Shown here one piece after another: positions 23,188 to 58,991 of a stretch of DNA of 64,000 nucleotides. How positions within the stretch are numbered: position 1 is the first letter of the stretch; every line of letters starts with the position of its first letter. A model generated the notes under the pieces. That model was not told the DNA's origin. It made no database searches and worked only from the letters and a program-made list of their open reading frames with translations. A program made the translations under genes and the position numbers. Source of the DNA: Telmatactis stephensoni (lineage: Eukaryota > Cnidaria > Anthozoa > Actiniaria > Isophelliidae); assembly GCA_029948255.1 (NCBI GenBank), contig JALIZF010001812.1:496001-560000 (forward strand), in the 5' to 3' direction.

Positions 23188-23623
23188 AATAGGCCATATA
23201 TGCACTAACAGGTCACGTGACCCCATCTCCCCTAAAGCAAGTAGCACCATGAAAATGAACTCCAAAAAATGAAAGAGCACCTCGATATTAGTAAAAGTGC
23301 AAAGTTTCAGTTTATAAGATGAATAAGAGAAAAAATAGCAGTAAATTTAAGATTAGATATTTTCTTAAGATTCGTTCGGAAAAGCGCGTTGGATGGCACG
23401 ACCAGTGCCATCCAACGGGTTTTTCCAAACGAATTGAATCTTAAGAAAATATTCCATCTTAGATTTACTGTCATTTCTCCTGTATTACATCTTATGAGCT
23501 GAAACGTTTCACATTTACTAATATCGAGGTACTCTTTCATTGTCGGTTTGGAAATCATTTTGATGATGCTACTTGATTTAGGGGAGATGGGGTCACGTGA
23601 CCTGTTAGTGCATATGGCCTATT
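23188..23623. mobile_element. 436-bp near-perfect palindrome (foldback element)
   Basis: The left arm starts AATAGGCCATATATGCACTA, then ACAGGTCACGTGACCCCATC. The right arm is its inverse up to 23623. The arms continue for nearly 200 bp each to the centre TGGATGGCAC-GACCA-GTGCCATCCA. It is non-coding. Part of the arm (GAAAGAGCACCTCGATATTA) resembles the arm of the 29520 element. Confidence 0.85.
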
Positions 23624-24404
23624 GTCACTCACTTTGATGTCAACATCAAAAGTGTAAACAAGGTATGAAATAAAGAAGGAAACACCACATTTCATTTATA
23701 GCAGTGGGGCTGCTAGACCTGCTATCATATCACAATCATTTCAAAACTAGTATCCGCCTAATGAAACTCAATTCAAGCCGCCATAGTTTCCTTATTCCTT
23801 TTCCAAATATGTCAAATATTGGCTCCATGGTTTCTGGAGTTTGCAAGAGAAAGTGGTGGTGATAGTGGGTGGGTGGGGAGGGGGGGTTAACTGAAGTCTT
23901 GCATTACTCAAATGAGCTACAGTATTTACTCCTAAGTCCGTTATCTCTTTGAATTAAATTAATGGGAAATTTATCTACAGCTAATTACATCATTTCATAA
24001 CTAAGTCAGTACAGTATTTTCTCGCTGGTGCATTACAGTAGTGCTTAGGGGACAGACCAAACATTGTACATAGCGAAGCTTTTAGATCGACTCCTAAGTA
24101 AAGTGGCAGTTATTGGTCGTCTCAGCTGTGTAAACGCACCGAAACTGAAACTTCCTTTTTCCAATCCAGTTAAACCTCTTCTCACGTACACCTCTAGAGT
24201 ATAGGAACAACCGCCATTTCTCTTAGTCAGTCCCATCCGTGGTTCCATAAGTCAGTCTGCTCGTTCCTAATTGGGCTTCCTGTGGTGGTCGACCTAACAA
24301 ATCAGTCTATCCCGTCCCTACTGAGACCTCTATTGCTCGTCCCTTTGGTGTTCGTACGAAAGAGGTTTAACTGTCTTGGATGATAATCTCTAAAACTAAT
24401 TACA

Positions 24405-24410
24405 TTTATT
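24405..24410 (-). terminator. Polyadenylation signal AATAAA for KChIP gene
   Basis: A minus-strand AATAAA ~206 nt beyond the KChIP stop codon at 24616. Cleavage would fall a few tens of bases below 24400. Placement is good but not proven. Confidence 0.5.
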
Positions 24411-24615
24411 TTATAATAGAAACCAATTTCTGTTTCTCTCACATTTCGCACACACACAATAATAATATATGTACATAATGCATGTCATATTCTCAAAAAG
24501 GAATATTTGTTCTTCAGGAAAATGAAAATATTTTCACCCTATTACAAATGAGGCGACGCTATGTCTGACTTGATCGATAGTATGAAATAGAGTCAACCAA
24601 ACGCTAACATCAAAA

Positions 24616-49358
<24,743 letters not shown>

Positions 49359-50149
49359 TTTGGGTCGTCGTTTTTCGTTGACTTTCTTGAGAAAGATATG
49401 TGAATGTTCATCAAACTCCTTTAGGTTTCTGTGGTACTTTTATCGGTAATAAAAACCCTTCAAGGTATTACCATTGAGCGAACCCGATACGCTCTGGCTG
49501 AAGCTTATTAATATTTATATGACAGCGTACGACTTTATTGGAGGCTTTATTAGTACCCCACAGCGGAATCCCAAAAACTGAAAATCTGTTCATTCAGAAT
49601 TGATACTGGTAATAGTGACTTATTATGATACTAACTACTATCTTTTACCCGGTTTACAGTCAGTGAAAGAAGGTTTCGCTCTACTATAAATCGATACGAT
49701 TCATTTTTTTTACGTTTTCACAAATCCACAATGAGTCCTGATCGGTAACAAAAGAATTCTTTTGATTGATGCCATTGTTATTACCAAAAGGTTGTTAGTT
49801 CTTTATTGTTGGGAAAAACTAGGGGTACTGATTTTGTTGCTTAAGTAGAATTTTGGAGTTTATGTAAAAAAGGTTAATTTCCGTATTCATATCATTTTTG
49901 ATCGATCAATATTGTTACTCTAATTTCATATCGAAAGTGAATCATCTTGGATTTATGATTCACCAATCAGTCATTTAATTCAACACTTGCATCCATTGTA
50001 TTTTTATCTGATAGTCCATGTGTTTACATTTTTGATTTATTGCTAAAAGCGTACTATTTTAAAAATAACCTGAAAAGACTTTGCAAAACATCAGTTCCAG
50101 ATATTATTATAAATGAGAAAGCAACATTTCCCTAGTGTGCGCATTCAAT

Positions 50150-50286
50150 TTTTTAGTAGTTGGTTTGGATTCCAAAAGTGTGCTTAATAAATGAGAAAAA
50201 TTAGCTTACATTTTCACCGTAGTGTGAGTATTCAATTTTTTATTGTTGGTTTGGATTCCAAAAGTGTGCTTAATCAATGGAAAAAT
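50150..50286. repeat. Two-copy tandem repeat
   Basis: GTTGGTTTGGATTCCAAAAG followed by TGTGCTTAAT occurs at ~50159 and ~50244, with flanking GTGTGCGCATTCAATTTTTT / GTGTGAGTATTCAATTTTTT also repeated (period ~86 bp). Confidence 0.75.
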
Positions 50287-50428
50287 GTAGCTTATCTATT
50301 AAATCTTAAACTGAGAAAGTGCGTGAATCCCTTCTTGTGACAACACTTATAAACGACTTCATTTCCCTCCTTACCTTTCTTACCACCCTCGTAGCACTCC
50401 ATTTGAACTCATCCGTCCAATCTGTTTT

Positions 50429-50498
50429 GTTGTTTGTTCGTTCGTTCGTTCATTCGTTCGTTCGTTTGTTTGTTTGTTTTTTCGTTCGTTCGTTCGTT

Positions 50499-50553
<55 letters not shown>

Positions 50554-50580
50554 TTGCTTGTTTGTTTGCTTGTTTTTTTT
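50429..50580. repeat. (GTTC)/(GTTT)/(GTCT) tetranucleotide repeat
   Basis: Blocks of CGTT, TGTT and TGTC units, related to the repeat at 34792, upstream of the KChIP long-form promoter. Confidence 0.95.
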
Positions 50581-50875
50581 TTAACTAAAAAACCGTTTAT
50601 CCTAGTGTGCACATTTCGATCCAGCGTCGGAGTTTATAATTTTCCCAGTGTTTGGTGATTAAACATGATACCTTGAAAATTGACGAGAAATCAGTTAGGA
50701 GTGAATTGTTAGGAATTCGTGACTAAACATCAAAATGAAATCCATTTATTATTAAAGCTGTTCTCGTCTCGAACAAAAGACTTGTCACAGAATTCCATTC
50801 CAAATACCAGTCCTTTGTCATGTAATGTATAGACTTTATGTTGTAATCCCCTCATTCTGTTGCTGATCCCTCTTC

Positions 50876-51860
50876 GAGTATTCATTTATTTTCTTCAATT
50901 GCGTGATTTTTGCTTTTTCTCTATTAGAATTTTTCATTTAAAGTACTTGAAGATTTAGAAGGTTCTAGAAAGTTACCCCGTGAGCTGCTAGTGTGCAATA
51001 TATTAGAGATAGTTAGGCAATCCTCTAAGCGACTCCCCGCTGAAACTCTTAGAACCAATCCAAACATTTTTATCGTTATTGAATGTCAATGAAGTTTAAA
51101 TCGTAAGAAATTGAAAAATCATTTAGTGATAGTCGAGATATCTAAAGTACCGAACTCCCGCCTTCAATTTTAATGCCATCATCATGTTAATAACGTTTGT
51201 TTTTGTTAATGAAGATTTAGAAATTGAAAGCTGTAAAAGGCATAGATTATGGATTTTACAGTGTGAAAAGGCGGGAACGTTTTTATTTTTCTAATAATAG
51301 CACAGCAGAAAAGACCAAAAACGACTCGCGCATGCACGAGACTTCGCGGGCTTACGCGCGTCCGTGTCTTGATCACAGAAATCGTAATCCTATATTTTGT
51401 TGCAGCTGTTTGCTGTTTGAGTATTCATATTTTTCTTAACTTGCATGATTGTTTGCTTTGAATTTTCGTTTAAAGTATTTGTGAAGAAGGTTCTCGAAAG
51501 TTTCTTCGTTAGTTGCCAACGTACAATCTGAGATATCTACGCAACACTCCGGCTAAGAGACTCCCCGCTGAGATCCTTAGAACCAATCCAAAAATTTATA
51601 TTATTATTGAATTTCAATAAATTTTAAATCTTAAGAAATCGAAAAAATTATTTTTTACGACACTCATGCAAAATCTCGTAATCTGATTGGTCGAAAGCCA
51701 TTGTCAATAAGAGTTCAGACAACGGTGCTGACGCGTTCCGTCGCGCGCTGCTCGTTCTGTTACCCCGTTTGATGACGATTTTTTACCTTTTATCACATAT
51801 AAAACAAGTCGCAAGCGGTTTTCCATTGTGTGTACTCGCTTTACTCGTGCCGGTTCCTTC

Positions 51861-51900
<40 letters not shown>

Positions 51901-52230
51901 GTCAATAAGAGTACAGACAATGGAAAACCGCTTGCGATTTGTTTAAGTGATGCCCTAGATATCACACTGATTACCAAACGCTATGAATAGATGCTCATGG
52001 TATAGTATCACGCCTTCAATTTTAATGGCATCGCCCTATCAATGTTGAATAACAGTTGTTAAGAAATTTAGAAATTGAGGTTGTGAATTTGTTATGTGAA
52101 AAAGCGGGAACGTTTATATTCTTCAAAAATTAAAACAGTAGAAAAGACTTGTAGAGGCTGACACCGCGGCAAAATGACTGCGCATGCGCATGATTTCGTG
52201 TCCGCGTCTTAATCACCGGAATCTAAAGCA
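50876..52230. repeat. Diverged tandem duplication of a ~540-bp segment
   Basis: Copy 1 starts GAGTATTCATTTATTTTCTT (50876) and copy 2 GAGTATTCATATTTTTCTTA (51418). Shared landmarks in order: AGACTCCCCGCTGAGATC-type, TTAGAACCAATCCAAA, GCCTTCAATTTTAATG, AAGCGGGAACGTTT, CAGCAGAAAAGAC and a CGCATGC-rich end. Copy 2 is enlarged by an insertion containing the 51655-52000 hairpin. No gene seen. Confidence 0.75.
51793..51946. repeat. Inverted repeat flanking a (GAT)n microsatellite
   Basis: ACAAGTCGCAAGCGGTTTTC (from ~51805) is mirrored by GAAAACCGCTTGCGATTTGT (to ~51942). The centre holds 13 or so GAT units (51859-51899). It probably represents a foldback element within the second copy of the duplication. 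Confidence 0.8.
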
Positions 52231-52476
52231 ATGTTTTTAGAATTATTAACTTTCTTTGACTCACTGCCGAATGTTTTTATCGGTGAGGCGTTTCGAGGCA
52301 CGCATGCGCGGTACATGGAGATGGATGGGGTGGGAAACGGCTGTACACAGGCTAGATATCTGCCTTCTTCCTCCCCTTTCAATTACAAGATCCTGCCTAT
52401 GCGGGCTATCACAACTGCATCGGCACCAAAATATATTAATTTTACTATTTTTGGGGACTTATTTTGGCAAATTCCT

Positions 52477-52710
52477 GAATCACCAACAGTTTTGCATTCA
52501 ATATTACTGCAGACTCGAGGATTACATGGTCAGTGACACGTTCTGAATCCTGAATCCTGAATCACCAACAGTTTTGCATTCAATATTACTGCAGACTCGA
52601 GGATTACATGGTCACGTGACACGTTCTGAATCCTGAATCCTGAATCACCAACAGTTTTGCATTCAATATTACTGCAGACTCGAGGATTACATGGTCACGT
52701 GACACGTGAA
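52477..52710. repeat. Triplicated 82-83-bp unit
   Basis: GAATCACCAACAGTTTTGCA starts at 52477, 52559 and 52642 and runs through TATTACTGCAGACTCGAGGA and ATGGTCACGTGACACGTTCT. The copies are almost identical; the first reads GGTCAGTGACA where the others have GGTCACGTGACA. Near-identity implies a very recent event. Confidence 0.95.
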
Positions 52711-53255
52711 GTGTTGCAAAACAAAACATCTAAAAAACTTAACTGGCGTATTTTTAAAAGTTACCTTGTATTTTTCAGTACCTGGATAAAGACTAACATC
52801 ATCGTGATCAGAAGAAATTAATGTATATATTTATATGGAACCAACAATCTACAGAATTTCAGTTTACAGAAAAGTATTGAACACGTACACAGGTTAGTAA
52901 TTGTCAGTTCGTCCACAGGAAGCCCATACAAGCTTTAACTGAGCTGAGAGTTAAAAATGAATAAAAAAATTAATCACTTACATGAAGTCTTGTTTACGTC
53001 GTCCTTAGTCTTTATTAGCGATTTCAAGCCATTAAAGCGAGTTTAAAAAAATCTCCCCTTCCCAACTAAAGGAGAAGACAAGCTTATGGTATGGGCTTCC
53101 TGTGGTTCGTCTACTCCTTGAGTACTGGGTCGTATCTACTTGATTATGCATGTAACGCTAGTCGCGGTCGATTTTGCCGTGGTTTAAAAAAACATCGTTT
53201 TATTTCACAGTTTACGGTTACGCGTCAGAGGTTTGGTTCGAAGTATAGACTTGTA

Positions 53256-53536
53256 GGGAGGCAGCATGGCCGAGTGGTCAGAGCGTTGGTCTCGCAATCT
53301 GGCGGTCCCAGGTTCGATTCCCGCTCTAGCTGAGACTGAATTTGTTCCGATTTCGATTAGTTCAAATTCAGTTTCTCGGCCATGCTTATAATATAGCCAA
53401 CTGGTTTGCCTCCTTGCCAGTTGGGATTCTTAATCCATTTATGTTTGATTTATATGATTTAGTTAGGATTTGTAAATTGAGCTGAAAAGCCCTGTTGAGG
53501 GAGTCTCAATCTTTGGTCATACGTCAATATTAATTA

Positions 53537-53622
<86 letters not shown>
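53256..53622 (+). mobile_element. tRNA-derived SINE with (ATT)n tail
   Basis: The head has an A box TGGCCGAGTGG (53267-53277) and a B box GGTTCGATTCC (53311-53321), in the Ser/Leu-like style GGCCGAGTGGTCAGAGCG. A ~200-bp unrelated body follows, then an ATT tail (53532-53622). It is not a functional tRNA, since the head runs into the body without a clean acceptor end. Confidence 0.85.
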
Positions 53623-53623
<1 letters not shown>

Positions 53624-54597
53624 GTTATCAAAGAATTCCACACTAACCATGAGCAAAGACTACAAAACCATCTTCTTTCACAAGGCTTTTTCTTTTCAAG
53701 TGTAATCAAGTACTCTCTAACTAAGGTGAACAAAATCTGGTCTACTGCACAGTCAAAGTTACCCAAAAACATATTCAACTTTACAATCCGTTACATAAAT
53801 AACACTCTTCCTACATTTAAAAACCTTGCTAAATGGGGCTTATCATCTAGCCATGAATGTACATTCTGTTTAAACCCTGAAACTCTTGGCCATGTGGTTG
53901 CGGGCTGCAAGAATTATCTTGATGAAGGACGTTACACCTGGAGGCATGATTCTATTCTAAATTTCTTGGCAAAATCTCTCAAATCTGTCAGCCACTCATC
54001 CCTTTATGCTGATTTACCTGATTTTAGAAGTCCCTCGATAATTACAGACGATGAATACCGCCCTGATCTACTGCTTGTCAAACCTGGTTTATTATACGTT
54101 CTTGAACTAACAGTAGGTTTTGAATCAAATCTCCAGAATAACATTGAACGGAAAAAAGTTAAATACGAAGTCCTTTTCAAAAACTTAAAACGTCAGTTCA
54201 AAAACGTGATATTTGTAAATCTTTCTGTGAGTGCTCTAGGTGTGTTTGCCAATGATTCATCAAGCTTTATAACAATGTTGGATGATCTAGGTGTCGATGA
54301 TAAATTTAAAAAGTATATCGTAAGATCGATTGTAAAGATTGCTATCAGAACTACGTATTACATATTTTGCTGTAAGAACAAGACATGGACGAATCCAGAA
54401 CTAATGAAATATTGTTAAGGAATTTTTTTTTTTTTCTTTCAAGTTTATGTAAATGTTGAATGTATCTAGTTTATGACAATATTGTTAATCAAGTAGCCAA
54501 TTGTATTTCACCTATAAGTAGAGAGATTTACAATTGCACGTACATGTAACAAAACATAAAAATAAAGTTTTCATTATTATTATTATACAATGTAAAA
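53623..54597 (+). mobile_element. 5'-truncated non-LTR retrotransposon (R2/R4-type endonuclease)
   Basis: It begins abruptly in coding sequence at the end of the SINE's ATT tract. It includes the ORF C-terminus and ~180 bp of 3' UTR, and ends AATAAAGTTTTC followed by ATT repeats. Its seat in ATT repeats recalls R4-clade elements such as Dong, which target TAA repeats. The clade is inferred. Confidence 0.85.
53624..54418 (+). pseudogene. Non-LTR retrotransposon ORF, C-terminal 264 codons
   Basis: The frame is open from the ATT junction to TAA at 54416-54418; the first ATG-like start (GTG 53726) is not a true start, since the element is truncated. It encodes the thumb-side region, then a zinc knuckle C-x2-C-x7-H-x4-C (CTFCLNPETLGHVVAGC), then a restriction-enzyme-like endonuclease motif RPDLLLVKPGLLYVLELT (PD-x12-E). 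The reverse transcriptase core is missing. There are no internal stops, so the insertion is young. Confidence 0.88.
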
Positions 54598-54720
54598 ATA
54601 TATATATAATTAAACGTTTCAGTTATGTATAAGATTCAAGTAGAAGATTGTAAACTACCTGAGAAGTGAGGTTTATAATTGTAAGAAAAAACGTATAATA
54701 AAGTTTCCATTATTATTAAG
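54598..54720 (+). mobile_element. Second 3'-end fragment of the same non-LTR family
   Basis: Repeats the element's final ~110 bp in diverged form: AAGTAGAAGATTGTAAACTA ... TAATAAAGTTTCCATTATTATTA. It is directly downstream of the first copy and could be an older insertion into which the younger one landed. Confidence 0.65.
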
Positions 54721-56015
54721 ATCTATGACGTTACACTAATTAGCTAATGCGTTACCGTTGCTATGGTATTTCGTATAGAACGAAACAATGCATACCAGTT
54801 ATTTGCTTGTAGCATTGTCATTGTGCCAAAAAACATCACCGAAATTTCCAAGAGGGCGAATCTTTCTTCTTATATGACTTTCGTAAGTTACTACCCTTTT
54901 GTTTTACTGTAGATTTTATGCATATCTTTATCAATAAAATCTAGAAAGGTTTAAATGTTTAATTATTTTTTGTTGTGCAGCCGCACTCGGGGAAAACCCT
55001 GACGGTGAAGCCCCTATAAATTAGTAATTCTATGTTGTGCATTTCTAAGTAGGGAAAATCCCTGTCGGAAAAGCCCCTAAAATTTTACAAATTCGAATTC
55101 ACAGAAAGCATGTGTTTTAGTACTAAATAGTACTAAAATTTAGTACAAAACACGCTTTTAGTGTTTGTATTCCATTTATACATGCGATATGTTGTAATAA
55201 CTTTGTTTCGGAGAATCGTACCGAAGATTACACAGTGATTTTCATCCATTTTGATAAGGGTATTCCCCATGACAAAACACTGCTTGAGAGTGAGTCAGCA
55301 CATATATTATTGAAGCGAAACAACAAACAAAACAAGCCAGACGAAAAACATTTCACTCAGTAAGCAAGTTGATCGGCTCGTTACAAACATGTATTCGGTC
55401 AAGACTGACCTGTAGTATATGCCAGAAGCATTTTAAGAAGGAAATCGGCTGCCTTGAACATCGAAGAAAAGTAACAGCTTACGAAAACTGTTCAAAGTAT
55501 CGCTGCGTGGTGTTGAATATTTAACCGAAAGTTTAAACATATCCTTTTCCTGGAGGAGCACTTGAAAAATCGTGGCGAGAGGCATCAGAATAACGGTAAG
55601 AACAATAAAATGATAACTGAGCTCAACGATTAAATTGTTTATACAATTTCAGTGCAATGTCAGTGTGTTCATACCGTTCCGGATGCTGTGAAGGCCGATT
55701 GTGTATCTAGACATCTTTACCTGATTCGTGATTACCTTATTCGCACGACTGAAAACTCAAAAATCACTTTGATGTCTTTATTGCTGAAGTTGTAAATCGT
55801 TACTGTATGTAAAACATAAAGATGCGTATAGTTCCAGTAGACTCCTTCGTAACCGTTCTTGATACAAGTGTCGTCACGCAACACTCGTCTATAGAGCGTC
55901 GCGTGACGTCTACGAGAAGATTAGACAGGTGACGAATCTGAAATCAGTACAACATTTGTAAAGTGGTTTCAGCAAACTAATTTTTTTTAAATATTCATTT
56001 GATTGTTTTCAGAGT
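54721..56015. other. Intergenic DNA
   Basis: No gene found. It includes a pair of similar segments near 54993 and 55050 (GGGGAAAACCCTGACGGTGA / AGGGAAAATCCCTGTCGGAA, each followed by AAGCCCCTA) and a TAGTACTAAA-rich partial MITE at 55117-55173. Confidence 0.5.
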
Positions 56016-56236
56016 TAGGCCCAGTCCATACGGCGTATTTTTCATGTACTTAACTGCTGCCCTACATAATGTAAAGCTGGATTACGGGAATATTTATTTG
56101 ATTCGGTACTACAATAGTACGCCGTATCAATCAGTTGCCATTCCTTTGGCGTGTAACACGAAAGGCCCTGTCGTATTTTTGCCGTACTATGTACGCAATT
56201 AAGTACATGAAAAATGCGCCGTATGGACTGGGCCTT
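56016..56236. mobile_element. 221-bp MITE with AGGCCCAGTCCATACGG ends
   Basis: Terminal inverted repeats of ~38 bp (TAGGCCCAGTCCATACGGCG ... TTCATGTACTTAA) are mirrored at 56236. Confidence 0.88.
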
Positions 56237-56264
56237 AAACGGTCTTAAACAGGCCGTCAAATCT

Positions 56265-57919
56265 ATCACCACAGGGAGCCCACAGCTACTGGTAGCAACG
56301 GGAGATTCAGTTAATTGATTTTTGTGGTTACAGGCTTGGTTACAAGCCGTAACCATAATGTCATCGAGTGTGTAAGCGTACGTGTGCACGTACGTGTGTG
56401 TAATTCGGGTTTGCCGAAGTTGACACGAAGTGATATATTCGGCAGGCATTCGGAATTGACTCGAGGTTTACTTAGTCAGTTTTAGTCGATTTTAATGACT
56501 GAAATATAATTCACTCCAAGAAATATCGTCTTTTCATTACCATTATTGCTCTTCTTATATAAATCTCTTCATCTACGTGAACTGTGTTGCACATTTTTCG
56601 ATAAATATGGCATTTACGACGATCTCCCGAAAGAGACAGGAAACCCGGCGCTAGTTGTTTGATTTTGTGATGTAGTCAGTTAAGAAATATTTGCCTGATT
56701 TCATAGTCAATAGTTGCGATTATTATATGACTATTTCTGCTTGAGTGAAAGTTTTTGCAAGTTTTTTTGATAAACATTGGGTTTACGAAGACATTCTGAA
56801 CGAACTGAGAGCACCCGTGCAAGCATGGGCATTTACTATAAACCGATTGAGAGCTTGATTACACGGTGAGTTTATACCGCTTTGAATGAAATAATCTTGT
56901 GCTATTTTGCCTACACAGCCAGATGTAGTTTTCAGCGACGTACACAAGCTCTTTTCGATTTATGGTTTTGCAGATTTCTGTAATGCTTGTTGAGAATTTC
57001 GGCGACCGTTTGTAGTTTGGATCACGGCGTTCGTCGATCTCACTGACGATTGTTGGTTTTACGCTATAGCTAGTTAGCATTTTAAAATACAAAAGTTTCC
57101 TATATTTCTTTGCATTCCTGCCATTAATTTCACTGTTGATTAGGTTTGAAACCTCGGCGTGTTTACTCTTAGGTTTTAATAAGTCTGGGTGAGTAAACTG
57201 GGTTTTATTCCATTAAATATTTTTAATATTGAAATTAAATTTATCTTTCTTGAATGGAGCCTTTGTGTGTCCTTGGGGATGTCTATATAGTGTTTTGGAA
57301 ACTTTTGCTACCTCTCGATTGAGGCGTACTGCATGACCTTGTTTTAGTTGTTTTAAAATGTGAAATGTCACGGTGATGTCACGCAAGGTGTGCAGAATCC
57401 CCATGAAAGCTTGAAATTTGATTTTGTGACAAAGAACTTGCATGTGTGTGCTTTTGCTGCAAACATAGTTAAACTGTGAAATATAATCAAAGTAATTAAT
57501 ACCAACTAATTGTAAAAAAATTCTTTGTTTTCCATTGTTTAGCTAGTACAATTTCACAGATTAAGTGCAATCACTCTATTTCTTTCATGGTTTTAGTCAT
57601 TACATATATTTCTACAGTTTTGTTATCTTTTCTCTCAACTTGTTGTTTTTGATTATTTTACCTGTAACCACATGTCCTCTTAGAGGGCTTTTATTTTCCA
57701 ACGTAAACAGCTGAGAGGAAATTCAAATTTGAATTCCGACCAATCCGGTAACCGCTCTTAACGCTAATCCAATAAGGCGCTGAAATTCGAGAAACTAAGT
57801 AACGTAACATAGCACAAGCGACCAAACGGCCACTCCTAATGTAATCCAATTAACCAAAAAAATCAATTAACTGAATCTCCCGTTGCTACCAGTAGCTGTG
57901 GGCTCCCTGTGTTATCACC
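56265..57919. mobile_element. ~1.65-kb non-autonomous element with ~65-bp inverted ends
   Basis: ATCACCACAGGGAGCCCACA GCTACTGGTAGCAACGGGAG ATTCAGTTAATTG at 56265-56320 is mirrored at 57855-57919. No transposase-like frame lies between; the interior includes a partial TAGAGTGATCGC-family MITE near 57500-57575. The right end abuts a C2H2-finger copy. Confidence 0.75.
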
Positions 57920-57941
57920 TCTCGATAAGCACAATAAGGAG

Positions 57942-58032
57942 TTAAGGTGTTCATCATGTAAGAGGAAATTTAGACGAGAATGCGATCTCAAGAACCACAT
58001 GAAAAACTCTGGCAAAAGCCATAACAGGCAAT
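57942..58032 (+). pseudogene. C2H2-finger exon copy 1 (ends in stop)
   Basis: Reads LRCSSCKRKFRRECDLKNHM then KNSGKSHNRQ and TAG. The finger is C-x2-C-x12-H-x7-H. It is homologous to the exon at 58182, but the donor region (GGCAATAGTAGGA) is altered and the acceptor side abuts the 56265-57919 element, so it is probably non-functional. Confidence 0.55.
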
Positions 58033-58181
58033 AGTAGGATTATACTTCACCGACTATAAGAAGACAATAAACGGGGCAATACCTAGTTAACGCTGCAGCC
58101 ATTCTTAGCTGTGTGTCGTCAAGAATCCCTCAATCCAGAGGCATTGCGTTACGACACTCATGCTCATTTAAAACTTTTCAG

Positions 58182-58283
58182 GTCTCAAGATGATTCCATG
58201 TTCATTGTGTGACCGCTTATTTAGACGAGAAAATGATCTCAAGGACCATATGACAAACCCTGGAAAAAGACATGAAATGCAAA
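58182..58283 (+). CDS. C2H2 zinc-finger exon, phase 1-1
   Basis: Acceptor AAACTTTTCAG (AG 58180-58181) and donor GTAAGA (58284) bound a 102-nt exon reading LKMIPCSLCDRLFRRENDLK then DHMTNPGKRHEMQ. The finger is C-x2-C-x12-H-x7-H, an unusually wide histidine spacing compared with the common x3-5. It starts and ends in phase 1. The OAS exon accepts phase 1 at 58992 with an open frame (K-L-M), so splicing would fuse the finger directly ahead of the OAS start methionine. It may instead belong to another gene or a decayed array. Confidence 0.55.
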
Positions 58284-58340
58284 GTAAGAATAGACTTAAC
58301 CTAGTATAAAAAGACTGTTAAGACGTCATTCTCGAACTAT

Positions 58341-58390
58341 CTCAAATTCCATGTTTATTGTATAACCGAGCATTTCGATGTAAAATTGTA
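58341..58390 (+). pseudogene. Decayed third copy of the finger exon
   Basis: CTCAAATTCCATGTTTATTG ... GAGCATTTCGATGTAAAATTG aligns with CTCAAGATGATTCCATGTTC of the 58182 exon. It has lost the second cysteine (IPCLLYNRAFRCK) and degenerates before the histidines. Confidence 0.55.
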
Positions 58391-58782
58391 CCCTATTTCC
58401 CGGATCTATTTTCTGCGGTTTCGCTGCGCCCATATGCAGATTGTCCAGATAAAAAGAATATTCCCTGGTTATTTTCATGATAATGAAATCGAGCCCTAGT
58501 CCGGCAGAATGTAAAATTAAATAGGTTATTGGGTACCGGTGACTTCGAACCCGACTTACTCGCTAGGGTGGGCTGGTGGGTCAGCAACCTTTCTTCGTCG
58601 CGTACTCGAATGAAAGTCGAGGGGTGTATCACGTGTTCTCTTTTACATTTTGCATTCAAGTGTTTTTTCACGAGTTAAGTGCAATCTTTCTACCTTTTTT
58701 TTTTTTGGTGCTGTTTTGCACCATTTCAGTGTTCCATGCTTTTATTGAATGCGCTCTTGAAAAATGTAATAAAGCCCACTAT

Positions 58783-58956
58783 GTCCACACTCCGGATAAA
58801 TTTGAAAACACGTCTTTTTTGCTTCGTTTGGGCCTTCCATCTGCCCTAAAAATGACGTTTTTCTTTTGTCTAAAAACACTGTTTCAGTGCGAATATAGCG
58901 CAAACGGAGAAGCAGAAATAAGACGCGTTTTCAAATTTATCCGGATTTTTGTAGAC
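58783..58956. mobile_element. 174-bp MITE with GTC[CT]AC...GGATAAATTTGAAAAC ends
   Basis: The left GTCCACACTCCGGATAAATT TGAAAACACGTCTT is mirrored on the right (AAGACGCGTTTTCAAATTTA TCCGGATTTTTGTAGAC). It sits just upstream of the OAS coding exon 1 acceptor. Confidence 0.85.
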
Positions 58957-58991
58957 GTAAGTCTAAGCTGTCAATATTTGTCGAATTTCAG

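Larger units (their letters stand above)
20830..24404. other. Intergenic repeat-rich DNA between adducin A and KChIP
   Basis: No gene was recognised. It contains two long pentanucleotide microsatellites, a protein-like repeat at 22.5 kb and a 436-bp palindrome at 23.2 kb, each listed separately. Confidence 0.6.

Noticed and set aside
53256..53331. Functional tRNA gene
   Set aside because: A and B boxes are present, but it lacks a proper acceptor stem end and terminator and continues into a SINE body with an ATT tail.
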